In this document: positions 1-9,431 of the stretch, one piece after another
Numbering within the stretch: the stretch's first letter is position 1
Layout: each line of letters begins with the position of its first letter
NCBI RefSeq assembly: GCF_027497995.1
Contig: NZ_JAODBT010000001.1
Coordinates: 1,886,488 to 1,950,487, forward strand
DNA length: 64,000 bases
Direction of reading: 5' to 3'
From: Stenotrophomonas sp. Iso1
GTDB taxonomy: Bacteria > Pseudomonadota > Gammaproteobacteria > Xanthomonadales > Xanthomonadaceae
The notes under the pieces: generated by a model
Told to the model about the DNA's origin: nothing
Seen by the model: the letters and a program-made list of their open reading frames with translations, nothing else
Databases searched by the model: none
Program-made: the position numbers and the translations under genes

Positions 1-921
1 GGTGATGGCAGTGAAACGGTTGTTCTTCAGCTCCTTGACGAAGCCCTTCATGTCGCGCGGATTGGTGATGAGGTAGTTCAGGCCGCCGAGCTTCATGAAG
101 ACCAGCCCGTTCGCCGTCAACGCGAAGATGTGGTACAGCGGCAGCGCGGTGATGATGACTTCTTCGCCGGCCTTCACGCCCGATGCGCCAATCCATGCCG
201 AGGCCTGCTGCATGTTGGCGATCAGGTTGCGATGTGTGAGCATCGCGCCCTTGGCCACACCGGTGGTGCCACCGGTGTACTGCAGGAAGGCGATGTCGTC
301 GTGATCGATTTCCACCACCGGTAGCGTGTGGCGCTTGCCAAGGCTCAAGGCTTCCTTGAAACGGGTCGCATTGGGCAGGCGGTAGTCCGGCACCATTTTC
401 TTTACGTACTTCAGTACGAAATTGACGATTGGGCCCTTCGGGAAGCCGAGCATGTCGCCCAGGCCGGTGGTGATGACCTGCTTGACCGGGGTATCAGCAA
501 TGACCTGCTGCACGGTTTGGCCAAAGTTGTCGACGACTACCAATACGGCAACGTCGGCATCCACCAGCTGGTGCTTCAGTTCGCGCGCGGTATAGAGCGG
601 GTTGACGTTCACCACGGTCAGGCCGGCGCGCAGGATGCCGAAGATGGCAATCGGGTACTGCAGGCAGTTGGGCATCATCACCGCAACGCGGTCGCCCTTC
701 TTGAGCTGCAGCTCTCCCAGCAGGTAGGCCGCGAACTGGGTGATCAGTACATCGGCTTCGCCGTAGGTGAGTACCTTGCCGAAGTTCGAGTAGGCGGGAC
801 GATCACGGAACTTGGCTACGGACGTGTCGAATACGGCTGCGACGGAACGAAACTCGTTGACGTCGATTTCAGCCGGCACGCCAGCCGGGTAGCTCTGCAG
901 CCAGGGACGTTCCTGATTCAT
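1..921 (-). CDS. fadD: Long-chain fatty acid-CoA ligase (FadD/RpfB type), 3' end cut by window edge
   Basis: Activates long-chain fatty acids to acyl-CoA by way of an acyl-adenylate, at the inner face of the membrane. The visible 307 residues hold the N-terminal half of an ANL-superfamily enzyme, including the AMP-binding P-loop TGGTTGVAKG at about residues 216-225. The N-terminus (MNQERPWLQSYPAGVPAEID) is very like Xanthomonas RpfB, the FadD that turns over DSF signal precursors. In Xanthomonas rpfB lies beside rpfF, and what lies beyond the left edge is unseen, so I use fadD. The start ATG at 921 follows a strong GGAGGGGAAG ribosome site. The C-terminal half, with the second adenylation subdomain, lies outside the window. 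Confidence 0.9.
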   Translation of the reverse strand, partial: MNQERPWLQSYPAGVPAEIDVNEFRSVAAVFDTSVAKFRDRPAYSNFGKVLTYGEADVLITQFAAYLLGELQLKKGDRVAVMMPNCLQYPIAIFGILRAGLTVVNVNPLYTARELKHQLVDADVAVLVVVDNFGQTVQQVIADTPVKQVITTGLGDMLGFPKGPIVNFVLKYVKKMVPDYRLPNATRFKEALSLGKRHTLPVVEIDHDDIAFLQYTGGTTGVAKGAMLTHRNLIANMQQASAWIGASGVKAGEEVIITALPLYHIFALTANGLVFMKLGGLNYLITNPRDMKGFVKELKNNRFTAIT

Positions 922-1026
922 CTTCCCCTCCAGGAAATGGATGTGATCTAGTGGTAAGGCCCGGCATTCAGACACCGGGTCATTGCCGCAGCATACCGTT
1001 CCGAATTGAAAAGGCGAAGGGATTAG

Positions 1027-1476
1027 ATGATCCGAACAGTCCTCAACTGCATGCTTTGTGCGGTGATTGTGCTTTCCATGGCCGCTTGCGGGCGGGAACT
1101 ACCCGAGCAGCGGCTGCGGCAGACGATTGCTGCAATGCAGGAAGCGGTGGAGAAGGGGGCGCCGAAGAACTTCATGGAATCAGTCGCCGAGGATTTCGTT
1201 GGCAACGGCGGGCTGGACCGTGCGGGGCTGGAACGGCTGCTCAAGGGACAACTGCTGCTCAACCCGAATGTGACGGTGCAGACGGGCCCGTTGTCGGTGG
1301 AAATGGGTGCGGACGACGCCACCGCAACGGTGCGCCTCAGCGTATTGCTGGCCGGCGGCAGTGGGCGCTTTGTTCCGGAGCGTGGCGACATGCAGGAGCT
1401 TGTCAGCGGTTGGCGCGAAGAAGACGGCCAGTGGCGTTTGTACAGCGCATCGTGGAAGCCGGTAGGCGCCGACTAA
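1027..1476 (+). CDS. Putative lipoprotein, NTF2/SnoaL-like fold
   Basis: A 149-residue protein of unknown function. The N-terminus has a short positive stretch, a hydrophobic segment and a lipobox (SMAAC, Cys at residue 21), so it is probably a lipid-anchored envelope protein. The rest, with a helical N-terminal half followed by alternating strands ending in a GQWRLYSASWKP motif, looks like the NTF2/SnoaL fold that many small periplasmic lipoproteins share; that is inference from pattern, not a catalytic assignment. It is divergent from fadD and convergent with serA, separated from the latter by a strong hairpin. The ATG at 1027 follows a GCGAAGGG ribosome site. Confidence 0.75.
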   Translation: MIRTVLNCMLCAVIVLSMAACGRELPEQRLRQTIAAMQEAVEKGAPKNFMESVAEDFVGNGGLDRAGLERLLKGQLLLNPNVTVQTGPLSVEMGADDATATVRLSVLLAGGSGRFVPERGDMQELVSGWREEDGQWRLYSASWKPVGAD

Positions 1477-1489
1477 CCGTTCAATATAA

Positions 1490-1540
1490 CAACGGCGCGG
1501 GCCGCATCGGGGTTGTTGCCCCGTGCGACCCGCGCCGTTG
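1490..1540. terminator. Long hairpin between convergent lipoprotein gene and serA
   Basis: A perfect 12-bp inverted repeat, CAACGGCGCGGG at 1490-1501 and its complement at 1529-1540, encloses a second small hairpin (CGGGG/CCCCG). It lies between two convergent stop codons. No clean T-run follows on either side, so it may act as a bidirectional but weak terminator or as an mRNA 3'-end stabiliser. Confidence 0.6.
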
Positions 1541-1554
1541 TTGTGTCGTGGCTA

Positions 1555-2796
1555 TCAGTACAGGACGCGCGTGCGCAACGTACCCGGGATGGCCGCAAGC
1601 TCATCGCGGATGGCGCCGGCCTGTTCTTCGCTGGCTGCAATGTCGATGACCACGTAGCCAACCTTGGGGTCGGTGCGCAGGAACTGGCCGTCAATGTTGA
1701 GGTTGTGGCGGGAGAAGATCTCATTGATCTTGGACAACACGCCCGGCACGTTGCTGTGGATGTGCAGCAGACGCGTGCTCTGCGCATGTTCGGGCAAGGT
1801 GACTTCGGGGAAATTGACGGCCGACAGGGTGGAGCCATTGTCGCTGTAGCGCACGAGCTTGGCAGCGACTTCGATGCCGATGTTGTCCTGCGCTTCCAGC
1901 GTGGAGCCGCCAACGTGCGGGGTCAAAATGACGTTGTCGTGCGCGGTGAGCGGCGACTCGAACTTGTCACCATTGCCCTTGGGCTCGACCGGGAACACGT
2001 CCACGGCCGCGCCGCCGATATGGCCGGAGCGCAGGGCTGCATCCAATGCATCGATATCGACCACGGTGCCACGTGCAGCGTTGATCAGGTGCGCGCCGGG
2101 TTTCATGCGTGCCAGCTGGTCGGCGCCGATCATCCACTGCGTGGACGGGGTTTCCGGCACATGCAGGGTGACGACATCCGAGCGCTGCAGCAGGTCATCC
2201 AGGCTGATGGCCGGTTGCGCGTTGCCAAGCGATAGTTTGGTTTCAATGTCGTGGAAGATGACCTTCATGCCGAACGCTTCTGCCAGCACACCGACCTGCG
2301 TGCCGATGTGGCCATAGCCGACGATGCCCAGCGTCTTGCCGCGGACTTCGTGGCTGCCCGACGCGGACTTGGACCAGCCGCCACGGTGACATTCGGCATT
2401 CTTCTGCGGCACGCCACGGGTCAGCAGGATTGCTTCTGCCACGACCAGCTCAGCCACTGAGCGGGTGTTGGAATAGGGCGCGTTGAATACCGGGATGCCG
2501 GCCAGCTCGGCCGCTTCCAGGTCCACTTGATTGGTGCCGATGCAGAAGCAGCCCACCGCGATCACCCGCTTGGCATGGGCCAACACGTCGGCGCTGAGCT
2601 GCGTGCGTGAGCGGATGCCGACAATGTGGGCTTCGGCGATGCGCGCCTTCAATTCTTCTTCGGGCAGCGACTTGTTGTACAGCTCGATCTGTGAGTACCC
2701 GGCGGCGCGGAAGGTGTCCACGGCGGTCTGGCTGACCCCCTCGAGCAACAAAACGCGGATGTCCTGCTTCGGAAACGAGGTCTTCTTGGGCGACAT
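1555..2796 (-). CDS. serA: D-3-phosphoglycerate dehydrogenase
   Basis: Catalyses the first step of L-serine synthesis, oxidising 3-phosphoglycerate to 3-phosphohydroxypyruvate with NAD. At 413 residues it matches the E. coli-type enzyme (410). The Rossmann motif GYGHIG is at residues 160-165, the active-site segments NAARGTVVDI and TPHVGGST follow, and a C-terminal ACT domain (from about residue 340, containing LLHIHSNVPGVLSKINEIF) is the usual serine-binding site for feedback inhibition. The reading frame is open further upstream, but family alignment places the start at the ATG at 2796 (MSPKKTSFPKQDIRVL). It is divergent from the D-2-hydroxyglutarate dehydrogenase gene, a functional pairing because SerA also reduces 2-oxoglutarate to D-2-hydroxyglutarate. 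Confidence 0.95.
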   Translation of the reverse strand: MSPKKTSFPKQDIRVLLLEGVSQTAVDTFRAAGYSQIELYNKSLPEEELKARIAEAHIVGIRSRTQLSADVLAHAKRVIAVGCFCIGTNQVDLEAAELAGIPVFNAPYSNTRSVAELVVAEAILLTRGVPQKNAECHRGGWSKSASGSHEVRGKTLGIVGYGHIGTQVGVLAEAFGMKVIFHDIETKLSLGNAQPAISLDDLLQRSDVVTLHVPETPSTQWMIGADQLARMKPGAHLINAARGTVVDIDALDAALRSGHIGGAAVDVFPVEPKGNGDKFESPLTAHDNVILTPHVGGSTLEAQDNIGIEVAAKLVRYSDNGSTLSAVNFPEVTLPEHAQSTRLLHIHSNVPGVLSKINEIFSRHNLNIDGQFLRTDPKVGYVVIDIAASEEQAGAIRDELAAIPGTLRTRVLY

Positions 2797-3001
2797 GTCG
2801 GGATCGACGGCACAGGTAGATGGCCGGCCACTATGCCAGAACATTGAGCGCTTTGGTGCGCTGCGCAACGCGGCAAGATATTGATAGGAAAAGGTTTCAT
2901 CTGAACTCACTTGTCTGATCGCATGTTCCCGGTCTGGCAGCTGGACGGCGTGCGGCGTGGCTGGCACGCTTGCGGGCTTTCATGCCCCAGAAACACTCGC
3001 C

Positions 3002-4390
3002 ATGACCGACCCGCGCCTGCATTCCTTGCAGCAAGCCTGCCCCAGCCTGCGTTTGAAGACCGATCCGTCCGACCTGGAGCATTACGGCCGCGACTGGACC
3101 CGGCGCTGGACGCCGGCGCCGCTGGCGATCGCCTTGCCCGCCACGGTGGAGGAGGTTCAGGCGGTGGTGCGCTGGGCCAATACGGAATCGGTGGCGGTGG
3201 TGCCTTCGGGCGGCCGCACCGGTTTGTCCGGTGGTGCGGTGGCTGCCAACGGCGAGTTGGTGCTCAGCCTGGAGCGCATGAACAAGGCACTTGGTTTTGA
3301 TGCGGTGGACCGCACGCTGACCGTGCAGGCTGGCATGCCGCTTGAGGCACTGCACAACGCTGCGCGCGAGCATGGCTTGATCTACCCGGTGGACTTTGCC
3401 GCGCGTGGCTCCTGTTCCATCGGCGGCAACATCGCCACCAATGCTGGCGGCATCCGCGTGATCCGCTACGGCAACACCCGCGAATGGGTGGCCGGGCTGA
3501 AAGTGGTGGCCGGTAATGGTGAGCTGCTGGAACTCAACAAGGGCCTGATCAAAAACTCCAGCGGTTACGACTTCCGCCAGTTGATGATTGGTTCGGAAGG
3601 CACCCTGGGCATCGTGGTTGAAGCAACGCTGAAACTGACCGATCCGCCGCCGACCACCAACGTGATGCTGTTGGCGCTGCCTTCGTTTGAAGTGCTGATG
3701 CAGGTGTTTTCGACATTCCGGGAGAAGCTGCAGCTGGAAGCGTTCGAATTCTTCACCGACCGCGCCGTCCATCACGTCACCGCGCATGGCGCGCAGTATC
3801 CATTTGATGAAATTCACCCGTACTACGTGGTCACCGAATATGCCTCGGCTGATGAAGCCGGCGAAGCGGCGGCGATGGCGGCGTTCGAACAGTGCATGGA
3901 GCAAGGCTGGGTACTGGATGGTGTGATCAGCACCAGCGAAGCGCAGGCGCAGCAGCTGTGGCGTCTGCGTGAAGGCATTACAGAGTCGGTGGCGCGCTAC
4001 AAGCCGTACAAGAACGACGTGTCGGTGCGGATATCGGCGATGCCGGCGTTTTTGGCTGAAACACAGGCACTGATCAATGGCGCGTATCCGCATTTTGAAG
4101 TGGTCTGGTTTGGCCACATCGGTGATGGAAACCTGCATATCAACGTGCTCAAGCCGGACGACACCTCCGACGCGGAGTTCCTGGGCGAATGTGAGCAGGT
4201 CACCAAGCTGTTGGCGCAAGTGCTGCACCGGTTCCACGGCAGCATCTCGGCTGAGCACGGTATTGGCCTGGTCAAGAAGGCCTACCTGGACAGCACCCGC
4301 GATGCGGCTGAAATCGCACTGATGCGCGGGGTAAAGCGTGTCTTTGATCCGAATGGATTGATGAACCCAGGCAAGGTGTTCGACCTGTAA
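3002..4390 (+). CDS. FAD-linked D-2-hydroxyglutarate dehydrogenase
   Basis: A 462-residue flavoprotein of the vanillyl-alcohol oxidase/GlcD superfamily. The FAD-binding segments VPSGGRTGLSGG and GSCSIGGNIATNAGG lie in the first third, and the C-terminal cap carries GHIGDGNLH and SAEHGIG, typical of D-lactate and D-2-hydroxyglutarate dehydrogenases. Because it is divergent from serA across about 205 bases, I assign D-2-hydroxyglutarate: in Pseudomonas stutzeri the two enzymes are known to be coupled, with removal of D-2-hydroxyglutarate driving serine synthesis. Glycolate or D-lactate oxidase is the alternative, but the GlcE/GlcF partners are absent. The start is the ATG at 3002, not the in-frame ATG at 2957. 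Confidence 0.85.
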   Translation: MTDPRLHSLQQACPSLRLKTDPSDLEHYGRDWTRRWTPAPLAIALPATVEEVQAVVRWANTESVAVVPSGGRTGLSGGAVAANGELVLSLERMNKALGFDAVDRTLTVQAGMPLEALHNAAREHGLIYPVDFAARGSCSIGGNIATNAGGIRVIRYGNTREWVAGLKVVAGNGELLELNKGLIKNSSGYDFRQLMIGSEGTLGIVVEATLKLTDPPPTTNVMLLALPSFEVLMQVFSTFREKLQLEAFEFFTDRAVHHVTAHGAQYPFDEIHPYYVVTEYASADEAGEAAAMAAFEQCMEQGWVLDGVISTSEAQAQQLWRLREGITESVARYKPYKNDVSVRISAMPAFLAETQALINGAYPHFEVVWFGHIGDGNLHINVLKPDDTSDAEFLGECEQVTKLLAQVLHRFHGSISAEHGIGLVKKAYLDSTRDAAEIALMRGVKRVFDPNGLMNPGKVFDL

Positions 4391-4580
4391 GGCCCGCGTA
4401 GTGGGCGAGCCGGGCGACTGCCTGGCAAGCGCTTCAGTAGCGTCGCTGGTGGAGCGCGGTTCTGCGGGGTGTCTGGCACGCCGTCGGCTGAACACGTTGT
4501 ATGCGGCGGCTCACAAAGGTTCGACCTGCACGCCGGACGCCGTTACTCTTTGCCATCTCTACTTGCCACGCCTCCTCCCG

Positions 4581-4883
4581 ATGAAAATTCGACCGATCCT
4601 GTTCTGCGCCCTGTTTGCTCTGCCGATGTCAGTATTCGCTTCCAGCTTTGCCGGCACCTCGGCCGGTTCGGCTTCGGGCGCATCGTCCAACAGCTCGGGC
4701 AGCTCGTCCGGTGATGACAAGGTGGTGCTGGAAGCGCGCGAGGACGCGGCTGGTTTCGTTGCCAGCAATGGCGCCATCCGCGGTGCCTGGCTGGAAGCAG
4801 CGCTGATTCACTTGCGTGAGAAGGATGTGGCGGCACGCGACGCCAGTGATATGGAACTGGCCCGGAAGATTCTGGCACTGTGA
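4581..4883 (+). CDS. DUF2388 family small exported protein
   Basis: A 100-residue protein with a clear signal peptide (hydrophobic core then SVFASS) followed by a Ser/Gly-rich stretch and the family core (DDKVVLEAREDAAGFVASNG, then a helix ending in ARKILAL). This matches DUF2388, a family of unknown function that occurs in several copies in Pseudomonas. The next gene starts 4 bases inside its end (GTGA), so the two are translated together, which suggests the pair works in the envelope on one task. The start at 4581 is placed by the signal peptide; upstream in-frame codons would spoil it. No catalytic residues are evident. Confidence 0.8.
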   Translation: MKIRPILFCALFALPMSVFASSFAGTSAGSASGASSNSSGSSSGDDKVVLEAREDAAGFVASNGAIRGAWLEAALIHLREKDVAARDASDMELARKILAL

Positions 4884-6766
4884 CTGTGTTTTGCCGGCTG
4901 CCGCCTGTGCGGTGGCTGGCATTGCTATTGGCTCTGTCGGTGACGGGGCCGCTGCATGCTGCACTCCATGTGGAGGTGGCAGATGTACTCACGCCGGCCG
5001 AACGCGCCGCCAGCGAGCGGCTGGTGGCTGACGTGCTCAACCAGCTGCCGGCGACCTTGCGCGAACAGCACGATCTGCAGTTGCGTCTGCGCTGGCGCGA
5101 TGATTTGCCTGCGCATGTGCAGGGCAGGGCACGTGGACGCGACCTGGGCTTGGATCGCCGCTTGCTGCCACCGCTGCTTGCCGCTACCGACGCCTCGCAC
5201 ACCGATGTCGCCTGGCAACAGGCACATGCCGCACTGATCCACGAATTGGCGCACGCGCTGGATCGTTCGCCACAGGGCGGCTGGTCACGCCAGGCACGCT
5301 TTCTTGATCTGGCTGGGTGGCAACAACGGCCGCTGTGGCCGGGACGTGGCCGCAACCAGTTTGCGCTGCGCAGCCCGGACCGCTACGAGCTGCACAGCCC
5401 GGCAGAATTTTTTGCGGTCAACCTTGAGCACTATCTGCTCGACGCGGAGTACCGCTGCCGGCGACCGGCCTTGCATGCTTGGTTTACCCAGCGCCTGGGA
5501 CAGGCATCGCCGGGAACCGATACAACCTGTGACGCGACGTTGCCCTTCATGCAAGCCGGTGAGCAGGACGGGCTGGCTGACCTGCTCGAACTGGACCCTG
5601 CGCGTATCTACGAGGTCGATTTCCTGCTGGCCGAAGGCAATGCGCAGCTGATGAGTCGCTGGGGCCACAGCATGCTGCGCCTTGTCATCTGTGCGCCGGG
5701 GCGTTTGCCCGGCCCCGCGTGTCGGATGGATCTGCAGCACCACTTGGTGCTGTCGTTCCGTGCATTCGTTGGTGACGTGCAGCTATCCAGTTGGCGCGGG
5801 CTCACCGGTTCCTATCCGTCACGCCTGTTCGTGTTGCCGCTCAGTCGCGTGGTCGAGGAATACACGCGGGTCGAACTACGCGGGCTGTCATCCACGCCGT
5901 TGGCGCTTTCGCGGCAGGAGATCGATCAACTACTGGTGCAGGCCGCACGATTGCACTGGAGTTATGACGGTCGGTACTTTTTTGTCAGCAACAACTGTGC
6001 GGTGGAAACCTGGAAGCTGCTGCACGAAGGTGTATCGCGCCTGGATGCTGCGTCCCTGTCGTCGATCACGCCGACCGGGTTGCTACGACGGTTGCGCGAA
6101 CAGGCGATCGCGTCGGCAGAACCTACGGACCGGCAGCAGGCCATCGCCAAGGGCTACTACTTTGAATCGGCCGCAACCCATTATGCGCTGGTGTTCGATG
6201 TCGCCCGCAAGGCGCTGCCACTGCCGTCTGCTGACGTCGAAGCGTGGCTGAAATTGCCAGCTGGACAGCGGCGGCCCTGGATGGAACAGGCGGACGACGA
6301 AGTATTGGCGGCAATGCTGTTGCTGGAGCAAGCCGCATGGCGGCGGCAGGAGTTGTTGGCGCGCGATGTCCTGAAGCGGCATCTTCTGTCGGGCAAGGGC
6401 TTGGCCAATGCGCTTGAACAATTCAACGGGCTGATGGCGCGGGCGGACGTGCTGCTGGCCCCCGGCAACCTGCCGGCGCCGGGGTACGGAATCCCGATCG
6501 CGCAGGAGCGGATCGCATTGCAGGCGCAAGTCGCCGGCGGCGCACCCGAAGCAGAGGTACAGTGGCAAGCGCTGCGGGAGCGGGCTTTGGCGTTGTTACC
6601 AGTTGCGCAGCGCCAGCAGATGGAGGGCATCGAGGCAAACCTGGGCTATCTGCGGCAGCGTTTGCGTTTGCGCTACGGTGTCGACTCCGCAGAGCCGGTG
6701 CTGTCGGCTGCAGGTGATCGGGAAAACATGATTGGGTACGAGGCGAATGGTTCCAAACCACACTGA
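4880..6766 (+). CDS. DUF4105 domain protein with HExxH motif
   Basis: A 628-residue exported or membrane-tethered protein of unknown function. It has a signal segment (about residues 1-28), then an N-terminal region with a zinc-metallopeptidase-like HELAH motif at residues 121-125 followed by a conserved tract, then a DUF4105 module (about 240-430) containing a SRWGHSMLRL segment and SNNCAVETWKLL, whose His and Cys are the family's hallmark. The last 170 residues are helical. The start is GTG at 4880, overlapping the DUF2388 gene by 4 bases; DUF2388/DUF4105 pairing is also seen in pseudomonads. Whether HELAH binds zinc is untested. Confidence 0.8.
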   Translation: MTVFCRLPPVRWLALLLALSVTGPLHAALHVEVADVLTPAERAASERLVADVLNQLPATLREQHDLQLRLRWRDDLPAHVQGRARGRDLGLDRRLLPPLLAATDASHTDVAWQQAHAALIHELAHALDRSPQGGWSRQARFLDLAGWQQRPLWPGRGRNQFALRSPDRYELHSPAEFFAVNLEHYLLDAEYRCRRPALHAWFTQRLGQASPGTDTTCDATLPFMQAGEQDGLADLLELDPARIYEVDFLLAEGNAQLMSRWGHSMLRLVICAPGRLPGPACRMDLQHHLVLSFRAFVGDVQLSSWRGLTGSYPSRLFVLPLSRVVEEYTRVELRGLSSTPLALSRQEIDQLLVQAARLHWSYDGRYFFVSNNCAVETWKLLHEGVSRLDAASLSSITPTGLLRRLREQAIASAEPTDRQQAIAKGYYFESAATHYALVFDVARKALPLPSADVEAWLKLPAGQRRPWMEQADDEVLAAMLLLEQAAWRRQELLARDVLKRHLLSGKGLANALEQFNGLMARADVLLAPGNLPAPGYGIPIAQERIALQAQVAGGAPEAEVQWQALRERALALLPVAQRQQMEGIEANLGYLRQRLRLRYGVDSAEPVLSAAGDRENMIGYEANGSKPH

Positions 6767-7859
6767 CGATATATTGCTGCAGGACATTCTCAAGCTGCGG
6801 GCCTACGCGATTCTGCGGTTGGACGGCGATGGCCGTGTGCTTGGTTGCAATGCCGGTGTGGAGGCGATCTTCGGCTATGCGCCCGACGAGTTGAAGGGGC
6901 GGCATTTTTCCTGCTTTTTCAGCGAATCGGATGTTGAGCGCGGGGTTGATCAGCAAGCACTTCTGCAGGCGTTGGCAGGCGACTTCGAGCAGGTTGGGCT
7001 TGCCATGGTGCGCAAGGACGATAGCCGTTTCCGCGCCAGTTTGATGCTTGAAAACATGTCCAGCGACGGGGTGGTGAGCGTGGTGATGGTCATCCGTGAC
7101 GTCACCGGTTACTTCAATACTCAGAAGCGGGTGCGTGAGGCGCAGGAGCTCACCTTGCGCGGGCAACGGCTGGACGCGGTGGGCAAGCTGACGCTCGGGC
7201 TGTCGCACGATTTCAACAATCTGCTCTCGGTGATCGGCAATAGCCTGGACATGTTGGCCGCACGCCGTACTGGTGATGAAGCCGCGCGTCGCATCCTGGA
7301 CATCGCGTTACGCGCTGTGGAACGTGGCACCCAGCTGACCCGGCAGATGCTGGCTTTCGGCGGCGGGCATGCTGTGGTGCCGCAGCTCAGTCACGTGAAC
7401 GACCTGCTGCGTGCATCACATGAACTGTACGAGCGCGTCTGCGGTGAAGGGGTCGCGCTGGAGATACGCGCCACCGACGATTTGCCGCCGATTACCGTGG
7501 ATGTCGCGCAGTTGGAAGCGGCATTACTCAACTTGTTGAGTAACAGCCGCGATGCAATGAATGGCGTTGGCCACGTGGTGCTGGAGGCACGGCCGGAAAT
7601 GATGGCCGCGCCGACGGCGAGCGGAGGCGAACGTCCTTTTGTCTGCATCACCGTCGGTGACAGTGGGCCGGGCATAAACGGGGATATCAGAGGGAATGTG
7701 TTCGAGCCATTCTTCACCACCAAGGCGGTGGGTGATGGCAGCGGCCTGGGTTTGAGCCAGGTTTACGGCTTCGCGGTGCAGTCTGGTGGTCTGGCGACCA
7801 TCGGTACTTCGCCATTGGGCGGTGCTGCCGTATCGATTTATCTGCCGGCGGTGCTCTGA
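6747..7859 (+). CDS. Soluble PAS-domain histidine kinase
   Basis: A 370-residue sensor kinase without membrane segments. A PAS domain covers residues 15-122 ([12 protein letters not shown] is the typical helix), followed by a short coiled linker and the dimerisation/phosphoacceptor box with His154 in [10 protein letters not shown]. The catalytic ATPase domain follows with an N-box ([10 protein letters not shown]), G1 (GDSGPGI) and G2 (GDGSGLGLS). HDFNN is typical of the HisKA families often paired with separate receiver proteins. No response regulator is adjacent; the orphan receiver at 39516-39884 is one possible partner but nothing shows it. The ATG at 6747 lies inside the end of the DUF4105 gene, so translation is likely coupled. 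Confidence 0.85.
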   Translation: MVPNHTDDILLQDILKLRAYAILRLDGDGRVLGCNAGVEAIFGYAPDELKGRHFSCFFSESDVERGVDQQALLQALAGDFEQVGLAMVRKDDSRFRASLMLENMSSDGVVSVVMVIRDVTGYFNTQKRVREAQELTLRGQRLDAVGKLTLGLSHDFNNLLSVIGNSLDMLAARRTGDEAARRILDIALRAVERGTQLTRQMLAFGGGHAVVPQLSHVNDLLRASHELYERVCGEGVALEIRATDDLPPITVDVAQLEAALLNLLSNSRDAMNGVGHVVLEARPEMMAAPTASGGERPFVCITVGDSGPGINGDIRGNVFEPFFTTKAVGDGSGLGLSQVYGFAVQSGGLATIGTSPLGGAAVSIYLPAVL

Positions 7860-7888
7860 CACGCGCAGGCGCGGCCTGAGGTGCTCCC

Positions 7889-7926
7889 AAAAAAAGCCCC
7901 GCCCGCCTTGGTGGGGCGGGAGGGGC
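7889..7926 (-). terminator. Rho-independent terminator of efpL
   Basis: Read on the minus strand, a GC-rich hairpin (GCCCCTCCCGCCCC with its near-complement GGCGGGCGGGGC) is followed directly by TTTTTTT. It lies just past the efpL stop and can also stop plus-strand transcripts from the kinase gene by its stem. Confidence 0.85.
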
Positions 7927-7940
7927 GTTGTCTACGGCTA

Positions 7941-8507
7941 TCAGTCGGCGCGGCCGCCGAATTCGCCCGTGGTGGTATTCACCAGGATGCGCTCACCGTT
8001 GACGATGTATTCCGGCACCATGATTTCGAGGCCGGTGTTGAGCTTGGCCGGTTTCGGGCGCTTGGTGGCGGTGCCGCCCTTCAGCTCCGGCGGGGTCTCG
8101 ACCACTTCCAGAGTGACGTGCTGCGGCAGCTGGATGGCCACCGGCTGCTCGTCGATCACCTGCACGAAGATGCCGGTCAGGCCTTCGGTGATGTAGCCGG
8201 CGTCGTCGCCGATTACCTCCGAGTCCAGCATGTATGGCGTGTAGTCCTCGTCGTCCAGGAACACGAAGGCATCGCCGTCCATATACGAGTAGGTGGACTG
8301 GCGGCGCAGCAGTTCGACTTCCGGCAGGTTGTCATCGGCGTCGAAACTGGCGTCGAGCTTGTTGCCGCCCGGCACGCTGTACATGATGAAACGGAAGCGG
8401 ACGTTGCCGCCTCGGCCCTGCGGTGAGCTGCGCTCGATGTCGCGGATCTGATAAACGCCGTTGTTGTACTCGACGACGTTGCCTTTCTTGATCTCGTTGG
8501 CTTTCAT
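7941..8507 (-). CDS. efpL: Elongation factor P-like protein EfpL (YeiP)
   Basis: A 188-residue EF-P paralogue that helps ribosomes through difficult (proline-rich) stretches. It has the three-domain EF-P plan: KOW-like domain I beginning MKANEIKKG, then two OB folds. It is EfpL rather than EF-P because the domain I loop reads SSPQGRGG, with Arg32 at the tip where EF-P has a modifiable lysine, and because the C-terminus ends GRAD, as in E. coli YeiP. The start is the ATG at 8507, since the upstream in-frame codons have no family match. A strong terminator follows. Confidence 0.92.
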   Translation of the reverse strand: MKANEIKKGNVVEYNNGVYQIRDIERSSPQGRGGNVRFRFIMYSVPGGNKLDASFDADDNLPEVELLRRQSTYSYMDGDAFVFLDDEDYTPYMLDSEVIGDDAGYITEGLTGIFVQVIDEQPVAIQLPQHVTLEVVETPPELKGGTATKRPKPAKLNTGLEIMVPEYIVNGERILVNTTTGEFGGRAD

Positions 8508-8566
8508 GCTTGGAAAGTCTGTTGGGGTAAACGGAAGCGGGCGCCCTGAGGACGCCCGCCGGTGAA

Positions 8567-9337
8567 TCACTTGGGTGCCAGACGCACGGCACCGTCCAGG
8601 CGAATAGTCTCACCGTTGAGGTAGGTATTGCCAATAATGTGGCCGACAAGGCTGGCAAAGTCGGCCGGTTGGCCCAACCGCGACGGGAACGGGATGGAGG
8701 CCGCCAGCGATTCCTGCACGTTTGCGGGCATGCCATCGACCATTGGCGTCCAGAACACGCCCGGAGCGATGGTCAGCACGCGGATGCCGAAGCGGGACAG
8801 CTCGCGCGCCATCGGCAGGGTCATGCCGACCACGCCACCCTTGGAGGCGGAGTAGGCAGCCTGGCCGATCTGACCTTCGTAGGCAGCCACCGAGGCGGTG
8901 TTGATGATCACGCCACGCTCGCCGTCGGCGCTGGCTTCGTTGTGCTGCATGATGTCCGCAGCAGCCTTGGCTACGTTGAAACTGCCGACCAGATTGACCA
9001 TCACCGTGCCCTGGAAGTTGGCCAGCGGCATCGGCGCTTCGCGGCCCAGCACGCGGCCAGCGCCGAGGATACCGGCGCAGTTCATCACCACGTTCAGGCC
9101 ACCCAGGAACTCACGTGCAGCGGCCAGGTTGGCAGCCACGCCGGCTTCGTCGGTGACGTTGGTGGTGAAATAGCGGGCGTTGTCGGCGCCGAGTTCGGCC
9201 ACCGCAGCGGCGCCCTTTTCATCGTTGAGATCGAACAGGGCGATTTTGCCGCCATTGGCGACGAGGAACTGGGCGACGCCGAGGCCGAGGCCGGAGACGC
9301 CGCCGGTAATGACGGCGCGGACGGAGGACAGCTGCAT
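8567..9337 (-). CDS. 3-hydroxyacyl-CoA dehydrogenase, SDR family (HSD10 type)
   Basis: A 256-residue short-chain dehydrogenase. The cofactor motif [11 protein letters not shown] is at the N-terminus with an acidic residue after strand 2 (ALFDLND), pointing to NAD. NCAG and the catalytic YSASK motif follow. Overall it resembles type II 3-hydroxyacyl-CoA dehydrogenase/17-beta-HSD10, which oxidises 3-hydroxyacyl-CoA and 2-methyl-3-hydroxybutyryl-CoA in fatty acid and isoleucine breakdown. The nearby HMG-CoA lyase and enoyl-CoA hydratase on the same strand support a role in branched-chain acyl-CoA catabolism. Substrate is inferred from family and context. Confidence 0.85.
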   Translation of the reverse strand: MQLSSVRAVITGGVSGLGLGVAQFLVANGGKIALFDLNDEKGAAAVAELGADNARYFTTNVTDEAGVAANLAAAREFLGGLNVVMNCAGILGAGRVLGREAPMPLANFQGTVMVNLVGSFNVAKAAADIMQHNEASADGERGVIINTASVAAYEGQIGQAAYSASKGGVVGMTLPMARELSRFGIRVLTIAPGVFWTPMVDGMPANVQESLAASIPFPSRLGQPADFASLVGHIIGNTYLNGETIRLDGAVRLAPK

Positions 9338-9431
9338 TGGATCAATCCTGCGTGAAAGAGCCGCCGATTCTAGCTGATGCCTGACATTGGCAAAGGTGTA
9401 CCGATAAGACTTGGCCGATCAGCCGGCAAGG

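Noticed and set aside
1..921. Calling the first gene rpfB outright
   Set aside because: It resembles RpfB, but rpfF, the usual neighbour, is not seen, and the gene upstream is an unrelated lipoprotein. fadD is the safer name.
2897..4495. A 532-codon frame antisense to the D-2-hydroxyglutarate dehydrogenase gene
   Set aside because: His/Arg/Gln-rich shadow; the plus-strand gene has all FAD motifs.
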